Positions 12,594-22,729 of a DNA stretch of 64,000 nucleotides are shown here, piece after piece. Position 1 is the stretch's first letter. Every line of letters begins with the position of its first letter. The position numbers and the translations under genes were made by a program. This DNA is from Craspedostauros australis (Eukaryota; Bacillariophyta; Bacillariophyceae; Mastogloiales; Achnanthaceae). The DNA is taken from assembly GCA_026770025.1 (NCBI GenBank), contig JAMXDE010000012.1:868001-932000 (forward strand), written 5' to 3'. The notes under the pieces were generated by a model that saw only the letters and a list, made by a program, of their open reading frames with translations, was not told the DNA's origin and searched no databases.

Positions 12594-12735
12594 TGTTGGC
12601 ATCTGTCCACATGTATGATGACAGACGTCATCGACAGCAGCAACAGCTGACACAACAAACATCATCACAGCTCTGTAGTCATGAATCCACCATCAGCACA
12701 AAATCATACACACCACACACTCACAATACTGACAA
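12594..12735 (+). repeat. 3' long terminal repeat of copia relic (approximate)
   Basis: It starts TGTTGGCATCTG directly after a purine-rich CATGGGGG, which suits a polypurine tract at a 3' LTR boundary. It aligns with the 6609 copy over about 135 bp. The right edge is approximate. Confidence 0.55.
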
Positions 12736-13633
12736 ATTCAAACAACAATTGGACAACACTATGCATTTTGCAGGAATAATGAACCATTTAATACAAATAC
12801 AACACGAGAATTGCACGATTCGGGAAATGGATGAGTGTTACAATCAGTCAGAAATCACGTTTTCGAGACGCAACCACAACGACAACACCAAAAATTGTGC
12901 TTCGAAACGTGAAAAAAGGAGAAGGAAAATTCACAAAATGATCAACGTGACGTGTTGGACAAACCCTTCGGAATCCCGATGGCGTCATCAGATAACAATA
13001 ATTATGGCATTGCATGAACCGACCATCATGATTGGCCGGTTGGGTCGTGGCGTTATGTCAAAGTTCTTATTTGGTGGGAACGCAATGATGTCTGCGACAG
13101 GTCACGAAGACACCGATGTCCACAACATGAGGGGAGTTCTCATGTCTCCTTTCAAACAAATAGCGATTGCGTACTTGTGAACACAAATAAAATGTCAAAT
13201 AGAAAATCGATGTTTCGTGATTTTGTCATTGCGTCGTCCTTCGCATGTTGTACCACGTTGTATTTCGCCTGTGAAACCAGAGGATGATTTGGACTTACGG
13301 AACATAGTGTGACGTCACGATAAGAATTAACCGTCCAACCAATCGGACAAGTGAAAGCACACAAACCAACTCTTGCATAGTGTTTCAATGACAGAAACGC
13401 GGAGGCATGGCGCCGCACAAGCAGTCTAAATGTGGAGATGCTGTCCACGGTTTGTATGGTACGTTTTACATGGTATCTATACACATTAGTATATCAACTA
13501 TTGACGATACTACAATGGGTACCGAAGGTCAACAAGGATGCGTCAGACCAGGGTGGGAGGCGACTGGGAAATTGGTCTCCCGCAGCTCCCAAAGTTGGCC
13601 ACTACGACACAGCGTCGAACCGATGACAAAAAC

Positions 13634-13664
13634 GATAAGTTGCAATCATTTCGGAACGGAGTAA
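13634..13664 (-). repeat. Right terminal inverted repeat
   Basis: It reads GATAAGTTGCAATCATTTCG then GAACGGAG and TAA on the plus strand. It is the inverse of the left terminus, identical over 28 bases. Confidence 0.9.
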
Positions 13665-13671
13665 TACTATT

Positions 13672-14085
13672 CAAACTCTGGTTGTGCACAATTGCAGTCG
13701 TCGAGTTTGCCCGATCAACTTCGCTTCTGCTCTTCGCCTGTGTTGTCGCTCGAAACGCGCGTTGTCTTGATTGCGTCTCCTGTTGCTTGTCGAACTTCCC
13801 TCGCCTCTTCTTCTGAAACTCTCCGTCGCGTGCTGCCAACATGAACGATGCGATTGAGACTCTTCGGAGATGTTGCCAATGCTTGTGGAGTACGACTAGC
13901 GAGTACCCGTGAGTGCAGGTCGTGCTTGTGTTCTGCACACTCGGCTCGTCTCTTTGTGAGGTTTGATTTGGGTTTTGCGTTGGGAGACGACTGTCGTGTT
14001 TGGGGTTTCTTCCTCGTGACGAAACATCGTTTTGGTTGGTGTTGTTGTGGTTGGCATTTTGCGCTCTTTTCGTTCCGCGATCCAT
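13672..14085 (-). pseudogene. Candidate 5' part of the transposon-interrupted gene
   Basis: An open minus-strand frame runs from ATG 14085 (or from the internal ATG at 13842) to the transposon junction. Removing the element together with one target duplication joins it in frame to the open frame ending at 5381. This holds for either a 7-bp or a 2-bp duplication, because the two differ by 5 bp plus the re-aligned terminal bases and both leave whole codons. The sequence is Asn/Gln/Ser/Arg-rich, like the start of the downstream part. No domain is recognised, so its coding status rests on frame continuity and composition. Confidence 0.4.
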
Positions 14086-14951
14086 TCACGCTTCATGCCT
14101 CACTCGTGTCTGCAACAGAATGAGAAATCGAAGAAAGTAATCGAATGGATCGACGATGACGGAATAGGTGTGACACGAACGACGTTCTGCGAAGAACATC
14201 GATGTCGCGAGAACTGAAGACAAGAGGAATGGCACGACTCCTTCGACCGTTTGTTGATGGGGCGATTCCAAAATCGGAACTCCGATGAAGATTTGTTTTC
14301 GTTCTGTTGACACCGCCTGGCTGAAGTGTCCACAGCGGTTTGTCGAGCACCGCACAGATCGCCCAAACAGAATCGATTGATTGCCTCCTCTTGCGACATG
14401 GAAACAAGAACAAGAACGAGAACAAGGAAGAAGAGCCTCGTGACAGACCGCACGCGCACACGCGCTCCGTATCCGTCTTCGTGATTGCGCACCCATCTCC
14501 TCGGCCACGATCCCCAAAAGGATCGCTCGGGACGTATCCTTCCTCGTGTCGATCCCGAAACTGACGACATCAGCAGAGAAGCAACGCATACAACAGAACA
14601 GGACACGGCAGTATCTGCATTCGTACTCGCAGGTACCATAGTCGTACGACCCAATCCACAGAGCACAAAGATCACACAAAGACAAATCAGCAAGCAACCT
14701 GCCGGAGCACAACATCGACGGCCGTGCCATCCAAACACAGAACAACCCAACTCATCATTGCGCACCAAGGAGTACTCAAACCCCACCATCTCCCACTACC
14801 CACCTCCCCGTCTTTGCGAGCACGAACACAAATACAAAAACGAATACGACTTGGAGTCTGAGCCTTGCTCTTTGCCACCCTCGACCGATCAACAATCAAC
14901 CCAGCACGACACGTCAAACACAGCAACAAACACAAAAGACAACCAAGCATC
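14086..14951. other. Intergenic region upstream of PDCD4
   Basis: Long overlapping ORFs exist on both strands, but their composition (Arg/Cys/Ser-rich in several frames) suggests chance. The last 200 bases are rich in A and C (CAACAAACACAAAAGAC), typical of a 5' UTR ahead of the PDCD4 ATG. No RNA gene was seen. Confidence 0.4.
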
Positions 14952-17736
14952 ATGGCCGACTTTGCGAAACGTTCCGAGATTACCATTTCGACGATGGTGA
15001 GTGCTGTGATTGCTTCCACGGATCCAGCGATTGGTGATGCAATTTTTGCGCTTCGGCTGATGGCTGCGCTGATCTGCTCTGTTCTGTTCCGCTTTCGTGG
15101 CTTGGCTGCGTGTCGTGATTGGCATCTGCTCCACATTAGACTTATCCATACGAGGATGGTGGCATCACAGGATGTGGCTATGATGTTCGCCACCAATCAT
15201 CGTTGTGGCTGATGCTGCGGTGGGAAACAGGCAGTGGTTAACTGTCTTTCCACCGGCTGCGCCATGGTCCCGCTCACCGGCCAATGGATTGGCTGACACT
15301 CTGGTGGACCAACGCATGACCCATCACTACGGTGCCGATCATGGCAACGGCAAGCACTGGAGAGAGCACAATGCTATCCAAGCCAGCGGTCCACAGCTCC
15401 ATCGCGATCACGATCACACGGAAGCATTCGCGCCAACATGTGGCACTTGTCATCCCATCTTGTGCCCAGCCATGTCCATCCATGCCAGGCTGTCACACGT
15501 GCTGCGAGTATAGTGCGGAGTCCATTGCTTCGGTTTGGAAGTCTTGGGGCTCTGCAATGCGAGGATGGATGCAGATACTCGCACGAATGGATGGAAGGAG
15601 AAGCGCGAGGGACCAAAAGCCAAACACAGCCAAGTCTTACAGAAACCAAACATCATGCCAAGTGAGGCTGTGGAGAAAGCCGAATCGTTGCGACAACCCA
15701 ACGAAACACGTCTCCCATCGCAATTCTCCATCTCACACCAGAAGATACCATCCAACGATGCATACTTCCAATTGCTTGCACCCTCCGCTCTCGCTTCCTT
15801 TTACTTTTACTGATGGTGATCTCAAACTGATGGTTCATTTTCACAATGCGATACGTCCCTATTCTCGCCCTCGCTGGCTGGGTGATCACCGACTTTCGTC
15901 GCATTCATCGTTTCCGTGCAATCTGCGCCATGCGCCCCCGCACTCTGGCATCATCGCCGTTTCTTCTTCCCCTTTGTTTTTGGCCCGCATCAATGTAATC
16001 ACCCAAACTCCATTCTCTTATCGCACGAACTACGACTCCTTTCACATCAGGGCAAGGTCCACAACCCATCAGGCGAAGGCATCCGAGCCATCTCCTCGCA
16101 AGCCCAGGCGAGGTACTCCAAGCAAAAGCAAATGGAGGCCCAAGCAAAGGCTGCCACCGCTGCTGCTGCCACCACCACCACCAATCCCACCAATGGTGGA
16201 ATGGACGCTGCTGCCAACCACGAAACGAAGGTGAAGGCGGGAACCGCCAAGCGCAACATCACACGGAAAAAGACCGACGGTAGGGATACCGGCAACTTCG
16301 ACTCTCGCAACAAGAAGCAAGGAGGGCACGGCAAGGCCCAATGGAGGATCGATGACATGATGTATGACAACGAGGCCATCGAACTTGATGAGCAGGATCC
16401 GCTGTACGATGAGGAGAAGGATGGCAAGTACATCCTCAGCAGCCACCAGCAACCTGTCACCAAGAACTTCATCGACGCCGAAGCCAAGGCGATCTACGGC
16501 CCCGTGCTGACAATAATGGAGTTCAAGCACCAGATCTCCGGATGCTTGCAGGAGTATTTTGACTCCTGTGACATCGAGGAGGTCATCCAAACGCTCGAGG
16601 AGCTTCGCTGCCAGGAGTACCATGCCGAGGTCATCAAACGTGCAGTCTCGCTCAGCCTCGATCGCAGTCCAAGAGAACGAGAGCTGGTGTCGCGCCTCTT
16701 CACCTGCCTCCACCCTCGTCCATTGGCGGACGAGGATATGGTCAGAGGTTTTGACATTCTCCTCAACTCCATGGATGATCTCATGACTGATGTCCCTGAT
16801 GCTGTGGTGAGTACCGATGCTGATGCTGAGTATCGAGTGTTACGCATGTTGCATGTCGAATCCTGACTGCTGAAGAGAGCTCCTGCTGTTGCCGCTCCAG
16901 CTGTTGCCGCCGTGTTTTTTTCACGCTCTGCGGCTTGTGTCAGCTCCTGCACCGCTGAGATACTTCGTTTCGTGACACCCTTTCAAAAGCGGTTCACGCT
17001 GCAATGGCCTCTTCTCATCCCTTCTCCTTCTATCTCTTCCTGCTCGTACGCCGCCATACTCTATTCTGTACGTACGTCTCAAATGACATCTCAACGGTGC
17101 AATTGTATTCACCAATCAATCGATTATTCTTTCATCTTGGTTGCTATGAAACAACAGACAATGGTCGCCAACTTCGTCGCACGTGCAGTCGTCGACGAAG
17201 TGCTGTCGCCAGCATACCTGTCGGAGCAAAACAACTCCCGTCCTGGAGATCCGGTGGTCGAAAAGGCGGTGTCGCTCCTCTCGCGCGAACATTGCAACGC
17301 GCGGTTAGAACGCGTGTGGGGTCCAGGTGATGGCCGTCCGGTGGAGGAACTGAAGGTGGAGATGGACCAGCTTCTTCAGGAGTTCCTGCTGAGCCGAGAG
17401 CTTGATGAGGCGGCGAGGTGCGTCAAGGAATTGGGGTGCGGTCACTACATGCACGAGCTGGTGAAGCGCGGCGTCAAGCTCGCCATGGAGGAGGATGGGA
17501 AGAACCATGAGACACAGCACACCAAGTCCGCCATGGACGCAATGGCAGTGCTCTACGCCTTCCTCGTGAAGAATGCCATCATTTCGGAACGGCAGGTGAG
17601 CAAGGGGGTTTCCCGCCTGCACGGCATCCTCGACGACCTCAAGCTGGACATACCGGCAGCGGCGACGTTGCTCGCAGATTTTGAGAAGATGTTGAGAGCG
17701 GAGGGTTGTTTCGAATCGAAAACAACAGATGAGTAG
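14952..17736 (+). CDS. PDCD4: PDCD4-like translation inhibitor with two MA3 domains
   Basis: Three exons are inferred: 14952..14996, 16051..16806 and 17158..17736. All are phase 0 with consensus ends (ATG|GTGAGT; CATCAG|GGC; GTG|GTGAGT; CAACAG|ACA). The product is 459 residues, close to the 469 of human PDCD4. A low-complexity Ala/Thr/Lys-rich N-terminus with RDTGNFDSRNKKQGGHGK precedes an acidic block. MA3-1 is at about 172-285 (CLQEYFDSCDIEEVIQTLEE...). MA3-2 is at about 329-450 (LLQEFLLSRELDEAARCVKE...). MA3 domains bind eIF4A and block its helicase role in cap-dependent initiation. The first intron is long (1,054 bp) and holds no recognisable gene. The 15-residue first exon is the least certain part. 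Confidence 0.85.
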
Positions 17737-18468
17737 AGCACGGAGTTGAACACAGAGGTGAGCCCAAGATTGTGTCGCACAACCCAACGGCCGCCAGAAC
17801 CTTCTCAGGAACCAAGGTCAAAGAGCAGCAGCACAGCAGCAGATGCCCACTGCGAAGACTCATCCATCAACATCAACGGTCACTCTACAAGTACACCATT
17901 GCACATCTCACTCCATTTCCAACGTAGTCCATACGAAAACATAGCACACTTACCATCGCCATCACACTCTGTACTCGTACACTCCCTCTCTCTCCAGAGA
18001 GGGAGGGAGTCATAGAGGTAAAGTTGTAATGGCCGCTTCATAGAAGTCTAGTGTATTGTACTGCAGCGTACCTCGCAGCATAGCAGACAGATCTACTATA
18101 CTGCGAAGGCACACCATGTTGTTGAGCGAATTGCCTGCAACTTGATGATGCACTCACAGTCAGCGTTCAAGCGTCAACGTCTCTCCACGATACGTGTAGA
18201 GACTATGGAAACGCTACGACATCGAAGTATTGTGATACGGGACGCACATACCACCGTACTTGTAGTCATGAAATACTGGTACAATTGCAGTGTCACAGAG
18301 CACAGGGAGGTAGGTATTATAATTGCAGGCATGACGGAAGCATGCACGGGTATGTATGCAAGTGCGAGTATGTATGCAAGTACGAGTACGAGTGCTCTAG
18401 AGTATGCAGAGGAGCCTCTGCCATCACTTGATTTGACTTGAGTTGTCGCCAGCCACTGTGCGCGGCGC
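17737..18468. other. Convergent intergenic region PDCD4/PSMA3
   Basis: No gene was recognised. It contains a CT/AG palindrome at 17981-18010 and several GTACGAGTACGAG-type motifs (17970 and 18380 areas). Confidence 0.5.
17981..18010. repeat. CT/AG imperfect inverted repeat
   Basis: ACTCCCTCTCTCT and AGAGAGGGAGGGAGT flank CC and can fold into a near-perfect hairpin. It lies between the 3' ends of two convergent genes, directly after ACTCGTAC. It could form a 3'-end structure in either transcript; no function is shown. Confidence 0.75.
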
Positions 18469-19275
18469 TTAGTCCTCCTCCATTGCCTCATCATCGTCAT
18501 CATCGTCGTCTTCATCGTCATCCTCCAACTGCTCCTTTGCCCATTCCGTCGCCGACTGGATGATGTCCTTCGGCACACCCTTGTGCTTCCACCCGCTGGC
18601 CTCGCACACCCAGCTGACCTCGACCTCGAACGGCTTGGCGTCCTTCTCCTCGGCCTGCAGCATGTGGAGGATTTTCAGTACCTGCTTGACCGCCTCTTCC
18701 ACTGGGACTGGCGTCTTGTGGAGGTTCAGCTTTTCCAGCTCCGTCTTTGCGGCCTGCTTGCCCTTGCCCGTCGCCACGCCGTAGTACGAGTATGGAGCGC
18801 CGTTGGGTTCGATGCATTGCAAGGTGGCCTCCTTGGTGTCTTCGTCGTAGCCCGCAATGACGGCGGCAGCACCGAACGGTCTCAGGGCCCCGTGCAGAGT
18901 GAAGTAGTGGATGTAGCTGCCCAACCGGGTGCCCAGAACCGTTGGCGGGATTTTGGAACCGTACGTCTCCTTCCAGTCGGCGGACTCCTCGACGGCGCGC
19001 TGCACCAGCACGCGGCAATCGGGGAGGAAGCCGGTGGAGGCCATGCCGACGTGGTGATCGCAGGTGTGAATTCGTTTGTAGGAACCCGTCGTGGGGACCA
19101 CCATCTTGTGATGGATCGGCTTGGCAACGCCCAGCACCACGCCGTCCTTGCCCTTCACGCCAAGGACCAGGCCGGCATTCTCGACAGCCTTCGATGCGTA
19201 CTCCACCTGGAAGATGCGTCCATCCGGTGAGAACGTGGAGGCAGAAAGATCGTATCCTGAACCTGATGATGCCAT
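18469..19275 (-). CDS. PSMA3: 20S proteasome subunit alpha type 3 (alpha-7)
   Basis: The product is 268 residues from ATG 19275 (MASSGSGYDLSAST). It shows the proteasome alpha N-terminal signature YDLSASTFSPDGRIFQVEYA followed by KAVE, then the NTN-hydrolase fold. Features that point to alpha-7 are IHTCDHHVGMASTGFLPDCR, GSYIHYFTLHGALRPFGAA and the acidic tail (EDDDEDDDDDDDEAMEED). The frame stays open 98 codons upstream, but that stretch is Lys/Gln-rich and unlike the family, so the later Met is preferred. Alpha subunits form the outer gating rings of the 20S core; alpha-7 carries the acidic C-terminal tail in most eukaryotes. Confidence 0.93.
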   Translation of the reverse strand: MASSGSGYDLSASTFSPDGRIFQVEYASKAVENAGLVLGVKGKDGVVLGVAKPIHHKMVVPTTGSYKRIHTCDHHVGMASTGFLPDCRVLVQRAVEESADWKETYGSKIPPTVLGTRLGSYIHYFTLHGALRPFGAAAVIAGYDEDTKEATLQCIEPNGAPYSYYGVATGKGKQAAKTELEKLNLHKTPVPVEEAVKQVLKILHMLQAEEKDAKPFEVEVSWVCEASGWKHKGVPKDIIQSATEWAKEQLEDDDEDDDDDDDEAMEED

Positions 19276-20216
19276 TGTGTACTGTTGCTTTTGCTTCTGC
19301 TCTTGATCTGGCTTTTGCTTGCGCTGTTCTTCCTTCCGAAGCTGATCTTGTTTCTTCGATGCTCTGTCGATCTGCTCGCTCTTGCTTGTGAATGTCTGTA
19401 CCGCGGTTGCTCGTCTCGGTTGCTTGTCCGAAGCTTGTGGGTGATCTTTCCAGGGTGGCTGGATCGTCTCTCCAACCGCGATGCTGAGCCGCCAAGGCGA
19501 TGTCTCCATCTCCATTTCTGCCGCGGATTTTTGACGAAGGCAATCGAACTTTCGAATCATCCGAGTCAAATGAACAAAGTATTAGGACTATATAAGTGCC
19601 ACATCGGATTTCCGTACTGCTCTAGCCTTGACTTTAGAGTAGATCACGAGCTATGGTACGGGGAGAACGTAGACTTGTGCTGTTCAATTGGGCTGACCTG
19701 CGCACGCTGTGCAAAGGCTGGCATACCGTACATACACGCGTGCATGAGTACGATCACGAGCACGGGTACGAATTGAAAGAGAAGATGGTTGTTGCTTTCC
19801 AACCAAAGAGTCAGAAGAGTTGATGAATTCATGCTCTAAATATTGATGTAGGTGAGTATTGGTACAGTCACATGGAGGGTGTACGTGTGTGTGTGTGTGT
19901 ACGTGTGTGTGATGGCATGTGTGCTCGTGTGCCTCTTTGCCAGCCGTCGCATGGCATGGAGTGCTTACATACTCCTACGTTGGTCCAAAGACCGTGCTTG
20001 GAAGGTGCATTGTCCAGCTGATTTATGATCGAAAGCCTTGTTCCAATCACCCAGCGCATTCGTTTGGCATTTGCTTGTGCCCATGCCGTCGTTGGTGTAC
20101 ACGTGACCGGTATGATGCAGTGTCCCACGATGTAGAAGAGGATGGAGATTGGGATGACTGCTGTATCGTGTGGACAAGCAAACGGATGCACGTGCAGCCG
20201 TCGCTCCTTGGTCGCC
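19276..20216. other. Intergenic region PSMA3 to M50B gene
   Basis: This is the 5' flank of PSMA3 and the 3' flank of the metalloprotease gene. A GT microsatellite with ACGT interruptions lies at 19881-19911. No gene was recognised. Confidence 0.45.
19881..19911. repeat. GT dinucleotide microsatellite
   Basis: GTAC(GT)n GTAC(GT)n covers about 31 bases in the 3' flank of the M50B-like gene. Confidence 0.85.
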
Positions 20217-21336
20217 TTAGACATTGTCGTCTGCCAGCGACACGAGACCGATGTACAATCCGAGTGCCTGGAAGCATATCGCCAACACGGCGAATTGGAC
20301 GCCGACAAATCTTGGATGGCAGCATGTCCACATCTTATGGCATGCGTACGCGTCGGATGCCTCCACTGTCCTGGACACGGTGTCATCGTAGATGTCCATG
20401 ATTCCGTACCAACCGATGAAGACGCCGTAGAAGAGGGTGACGAACTGCACGAACGGATCGAAGACAAGCCAATCGATAAGTAGACAGATGAGCGTGACGA
20501 GGATGAATGCCAGGCACAGCCAGACGAGGAGCTTGTTCGGCGAGTACCTCAGACAGACCAGAAGCGCCACGCCGAACATGCTGGCAGCGATCGTTGCCCC
20601 AATACGCGAACCAGACATGGCCACGAAGACTCCGCCCCAGAACGAGACACCGACGTATCCGGCAGGGATGATCATCCACCGAATCCCGCCGCGGAACTTT
20701 GTGACGCCACCTTCATTCTCGTACACCTCGATCTTGTCCACTTTTCCACCTGTCCACCAGCATGCCGTTGCGCTGTTTTCGAAGGAGTAGTTTTGGAGCA
20801 ACGGGTGCCGTCGTTGCAGTACGAGTGGTCGGTTCAAGGATTGGGTATTCGCAGGTTGCGATGCAGGCACCGTGCGTATGAGACAGCAATGTTTTTGAGT
20901 ACGAGATGGTTGTGCAGGACAGTGTGAGTTGTGGCTGCTGTGGTTGACGCCATGATTTGGCCACTCCGATCCGCTGCTTGCAACAGAAAAGAATGGACGC
21001 AATGTGCTTGCCAATACTCCACGATCCAACCGAGCCTTTGTGCACAGCAATGGATTGATCAAATACTCAAATACACAAGCCACGAATCAGCCGAACCGGT
21101 CGAGCAAGGCAGCAAGCGCCAGTGGTGCCCTTTGCACAACCCAACATTCCCTTCGAATTCGAAAACGCGTTGACTCACTGTCCCATTTCATGAATGAAAA
21201 CGCATATCAGCTTCAACGGCTTGACGACGGCTGTGTTCATCAACAGCAACGTTCCGATGCTGTATCCGATGTAGAGGCAGAGGAAGAGGATCTCCTCATC
21301 TTCCTTGAAGACTTTCTCCAGTTTCCAGTTCACCAT
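20217..21336 (-). CDS. Peptidase M50B-like membrane metalloprotease
   Basis: Two exons are inferred on the minus strand, 21336..21179 and 20772..20217, with donor GGGACA|GTGAGT and acceptor AAACAG|CGCAAC. The product is 237 residues. Exon 1 gives MVNWKLEKVFKEDEE, a membrane segment, then VFIHEMG. The junction codon CA|C completes the zinc motif HEMGH (49-53), followed by ATACWWTGGKVDKIEVYENE. The rest matches the eukaryotic M50B-like family: EGGVTKFRGG, IIPAGYVGVSFWG, RIGATIAASMFG, FVTLFYGVFIGWYGIMDIYD and DTVSRTVEASDA, with about five further membrane helices. The family is related to site-2 proteases, but its substrate is unknown. Without the splice the ORF would lack the catalytic motif, which strongly supports the intron. 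Confidence 0.85.
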
Positions 21337-22729
21337 GATTCTTTGAGTGGTTGCTTCTCAGAGTTGTTGTGGATGTGCTGCGAACTCGCAATGTGATGGA
21401 CTTTGTGACGCACTTTGCGATTTGAAGCTACGTCGGCTTGTCCTCTCTCTTGTTGCGCAAGTATGGTCAGGGAGCAACAGTGAGGGTAGGGCCAATTACT
21501 CGTTTGTTGTCTGTCGGCGGAGCAAGACACTCTTCCTGTTTGTTCGTCGAGGTTGACGTCGATGTTGACGTCGATGTTGATTCGTTCCTGGCGGCTCGTG
21601 TGATTTGTGGCAGCTTTCACTGTGCGGAAGCAGGCGTTGTTGGGACAGTTCACGCAATCTTCCAAAGGGGCGTTGTCTGCCTCTTCTTGCGTTGATGGGA
21701 AGCAGTCTTTGGTGGAACACGAGGTACTTTCCCACCGCTCAGTTCTTTCTGTTCTTTTCCTTTCGCGCTGTTGTTGTAGGCGTCGTGGTTGTTGCTGGTG
21801 TTGTGCCAAATCCCGGAGATGAGATCCTTTCTCTGTGCTTCACATGGGTCGAAATGACCGGCGCTATGATACCTGCGACACGCGACACAAGACCAACCAA
21901 CCAAGAGGCAAACAAGCCCAAACCCTTGTTGGTTGCACACGAGAAACACAACATGTCTCTCTCGCGCTGCGATGGACCATCTCAACTGCTCTCTCGTGCT
22001 CGATCATTCATGTAAGAAGAACGCGTTGTTGCATTTTTAAATTGCAACCAAGAAGCGTGTGCTACTTACCCTATTCCATGCAATCTTGATGTCCAACGAA
22101 CATCACCATTTGTGTCCACAACAACACAAATCGAGCAGAAGTCTATTCTTCAAACCTAGATTGATGTCGACAGAAACTCATCAGTGATTGAAACGTGACT
22201 GATGATTTCGCGCAAGCTCATGCACGACTCCAAATCATCCAATGTCACAACCAGACCAAATCCACCACAAAATGACGAGAATGCCACACCGCGTATCTGC
22301 GAGCGAGAGGTGGAGGCAAGCATGCCGTAGCTGATGCTGCTTCCAGAGGAGAAGTGCTCGAAGGGGACGTTCGTCGCTGGCAACAGTTGGATCATTATCA
22401 TTGACAACCACCACTCCAGAGTTTAGACTGGATGCGTGAAGTTTTCGGCGAATGTGTCCACGGCAGTTGGGCATCTACAGGACGAAGTAGTTTGTGTTCC
22501 TGGCTGTTCTGCTGTTCCAACACTTGTCCAGAGAGTGGAGTGCAGTAATCTGACACTGCAGTACATACGAGTATAGTATTTAGTTTTGAAGAGATGAGAA
22601 TTGCGCTGCCGTGCGTTCCACAAGAATCCTCTTCGTGCTTCCGTAGCTCGCACTGGTTCATACTCTGGCACCCTTCAGAGCACATCGTGCCCACACATCC
22701 AACACAAATATGAGTTCACCCAGTTGGCC
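21337..22729. other. Intergenic region, no confident gene
   Basis: Almost 1.4 kb lies between the M50B start and the 3' end of the SRPBCC gene. A short minus-strand ORF (22156..22407, 83 residues) has a natural-looking stretch (RGVAFSSFCGGFGLVVTLDD) but no recognised domain or exon partners. GTCGATGTTGAC-type repeats occur near 21550. No RNA gene was identified. Confidence 0.35.

Larger units (their letters stand above)
6154..13671. mobile_element. TIR transposon (Stowaway/Tc1-mariner-like ends) containing a copia relic
   Basis: The two ends carry inverted repeats with 28 identical bases (6162-6189 against 13634-13661). They are flanked by TACTATT on both sides (6154-6160 and 13665-13671). 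The duplication may be all 7 bp, or just TA with an imperfect outer repeat (CTATTCCTCCG against GTATTACTCCG). The end sequence CCTCCGTTCC resembles the grass Stowaway terminal consensus CTCCCTCCGTTYC, whose target duplication is TA. The interior outside the copia relic (6190-6608 and 12736-13633) shows no transposase, so the element is probably non-autonomous. It lies within an otherwise open reading frame on the minus strand. Confidence 0.75.

Noticed and set aside
12530-13180. 216-codon ORF that might be a TIR-element transposase
   Set aside because: It runs across the copia 3' LTR into the element interior, has no DDE/D motif order or helix-turn-helix, and is Asn/His/Lys-rich by base composition.
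14086-14789. Overlapping minus-strand ORFs of 219 and 229 codons
   Set aside because: They overlap in different frames with similar poor composition and Cys/Arg/Ser bias, expected from the CAA/CGA-rich strand rather than coding selection.
18469-19569. Upstream start for the proteasome alpha-7 ORF (366 residues)
   Set aside because: The first 98 residues are Lys/Gln-rich and unlike any alpha subunit, while MASSGSGYDL fits the family N-terminus exactly.
21330-21809. Minus-strand ORF upstream of the M50B gene as its first exon
   Set aside because: The frame that encodes the HEMG segment starts at ATG 21336 in a different frame and splices cleanly; this ORF is its overlapping shadow.
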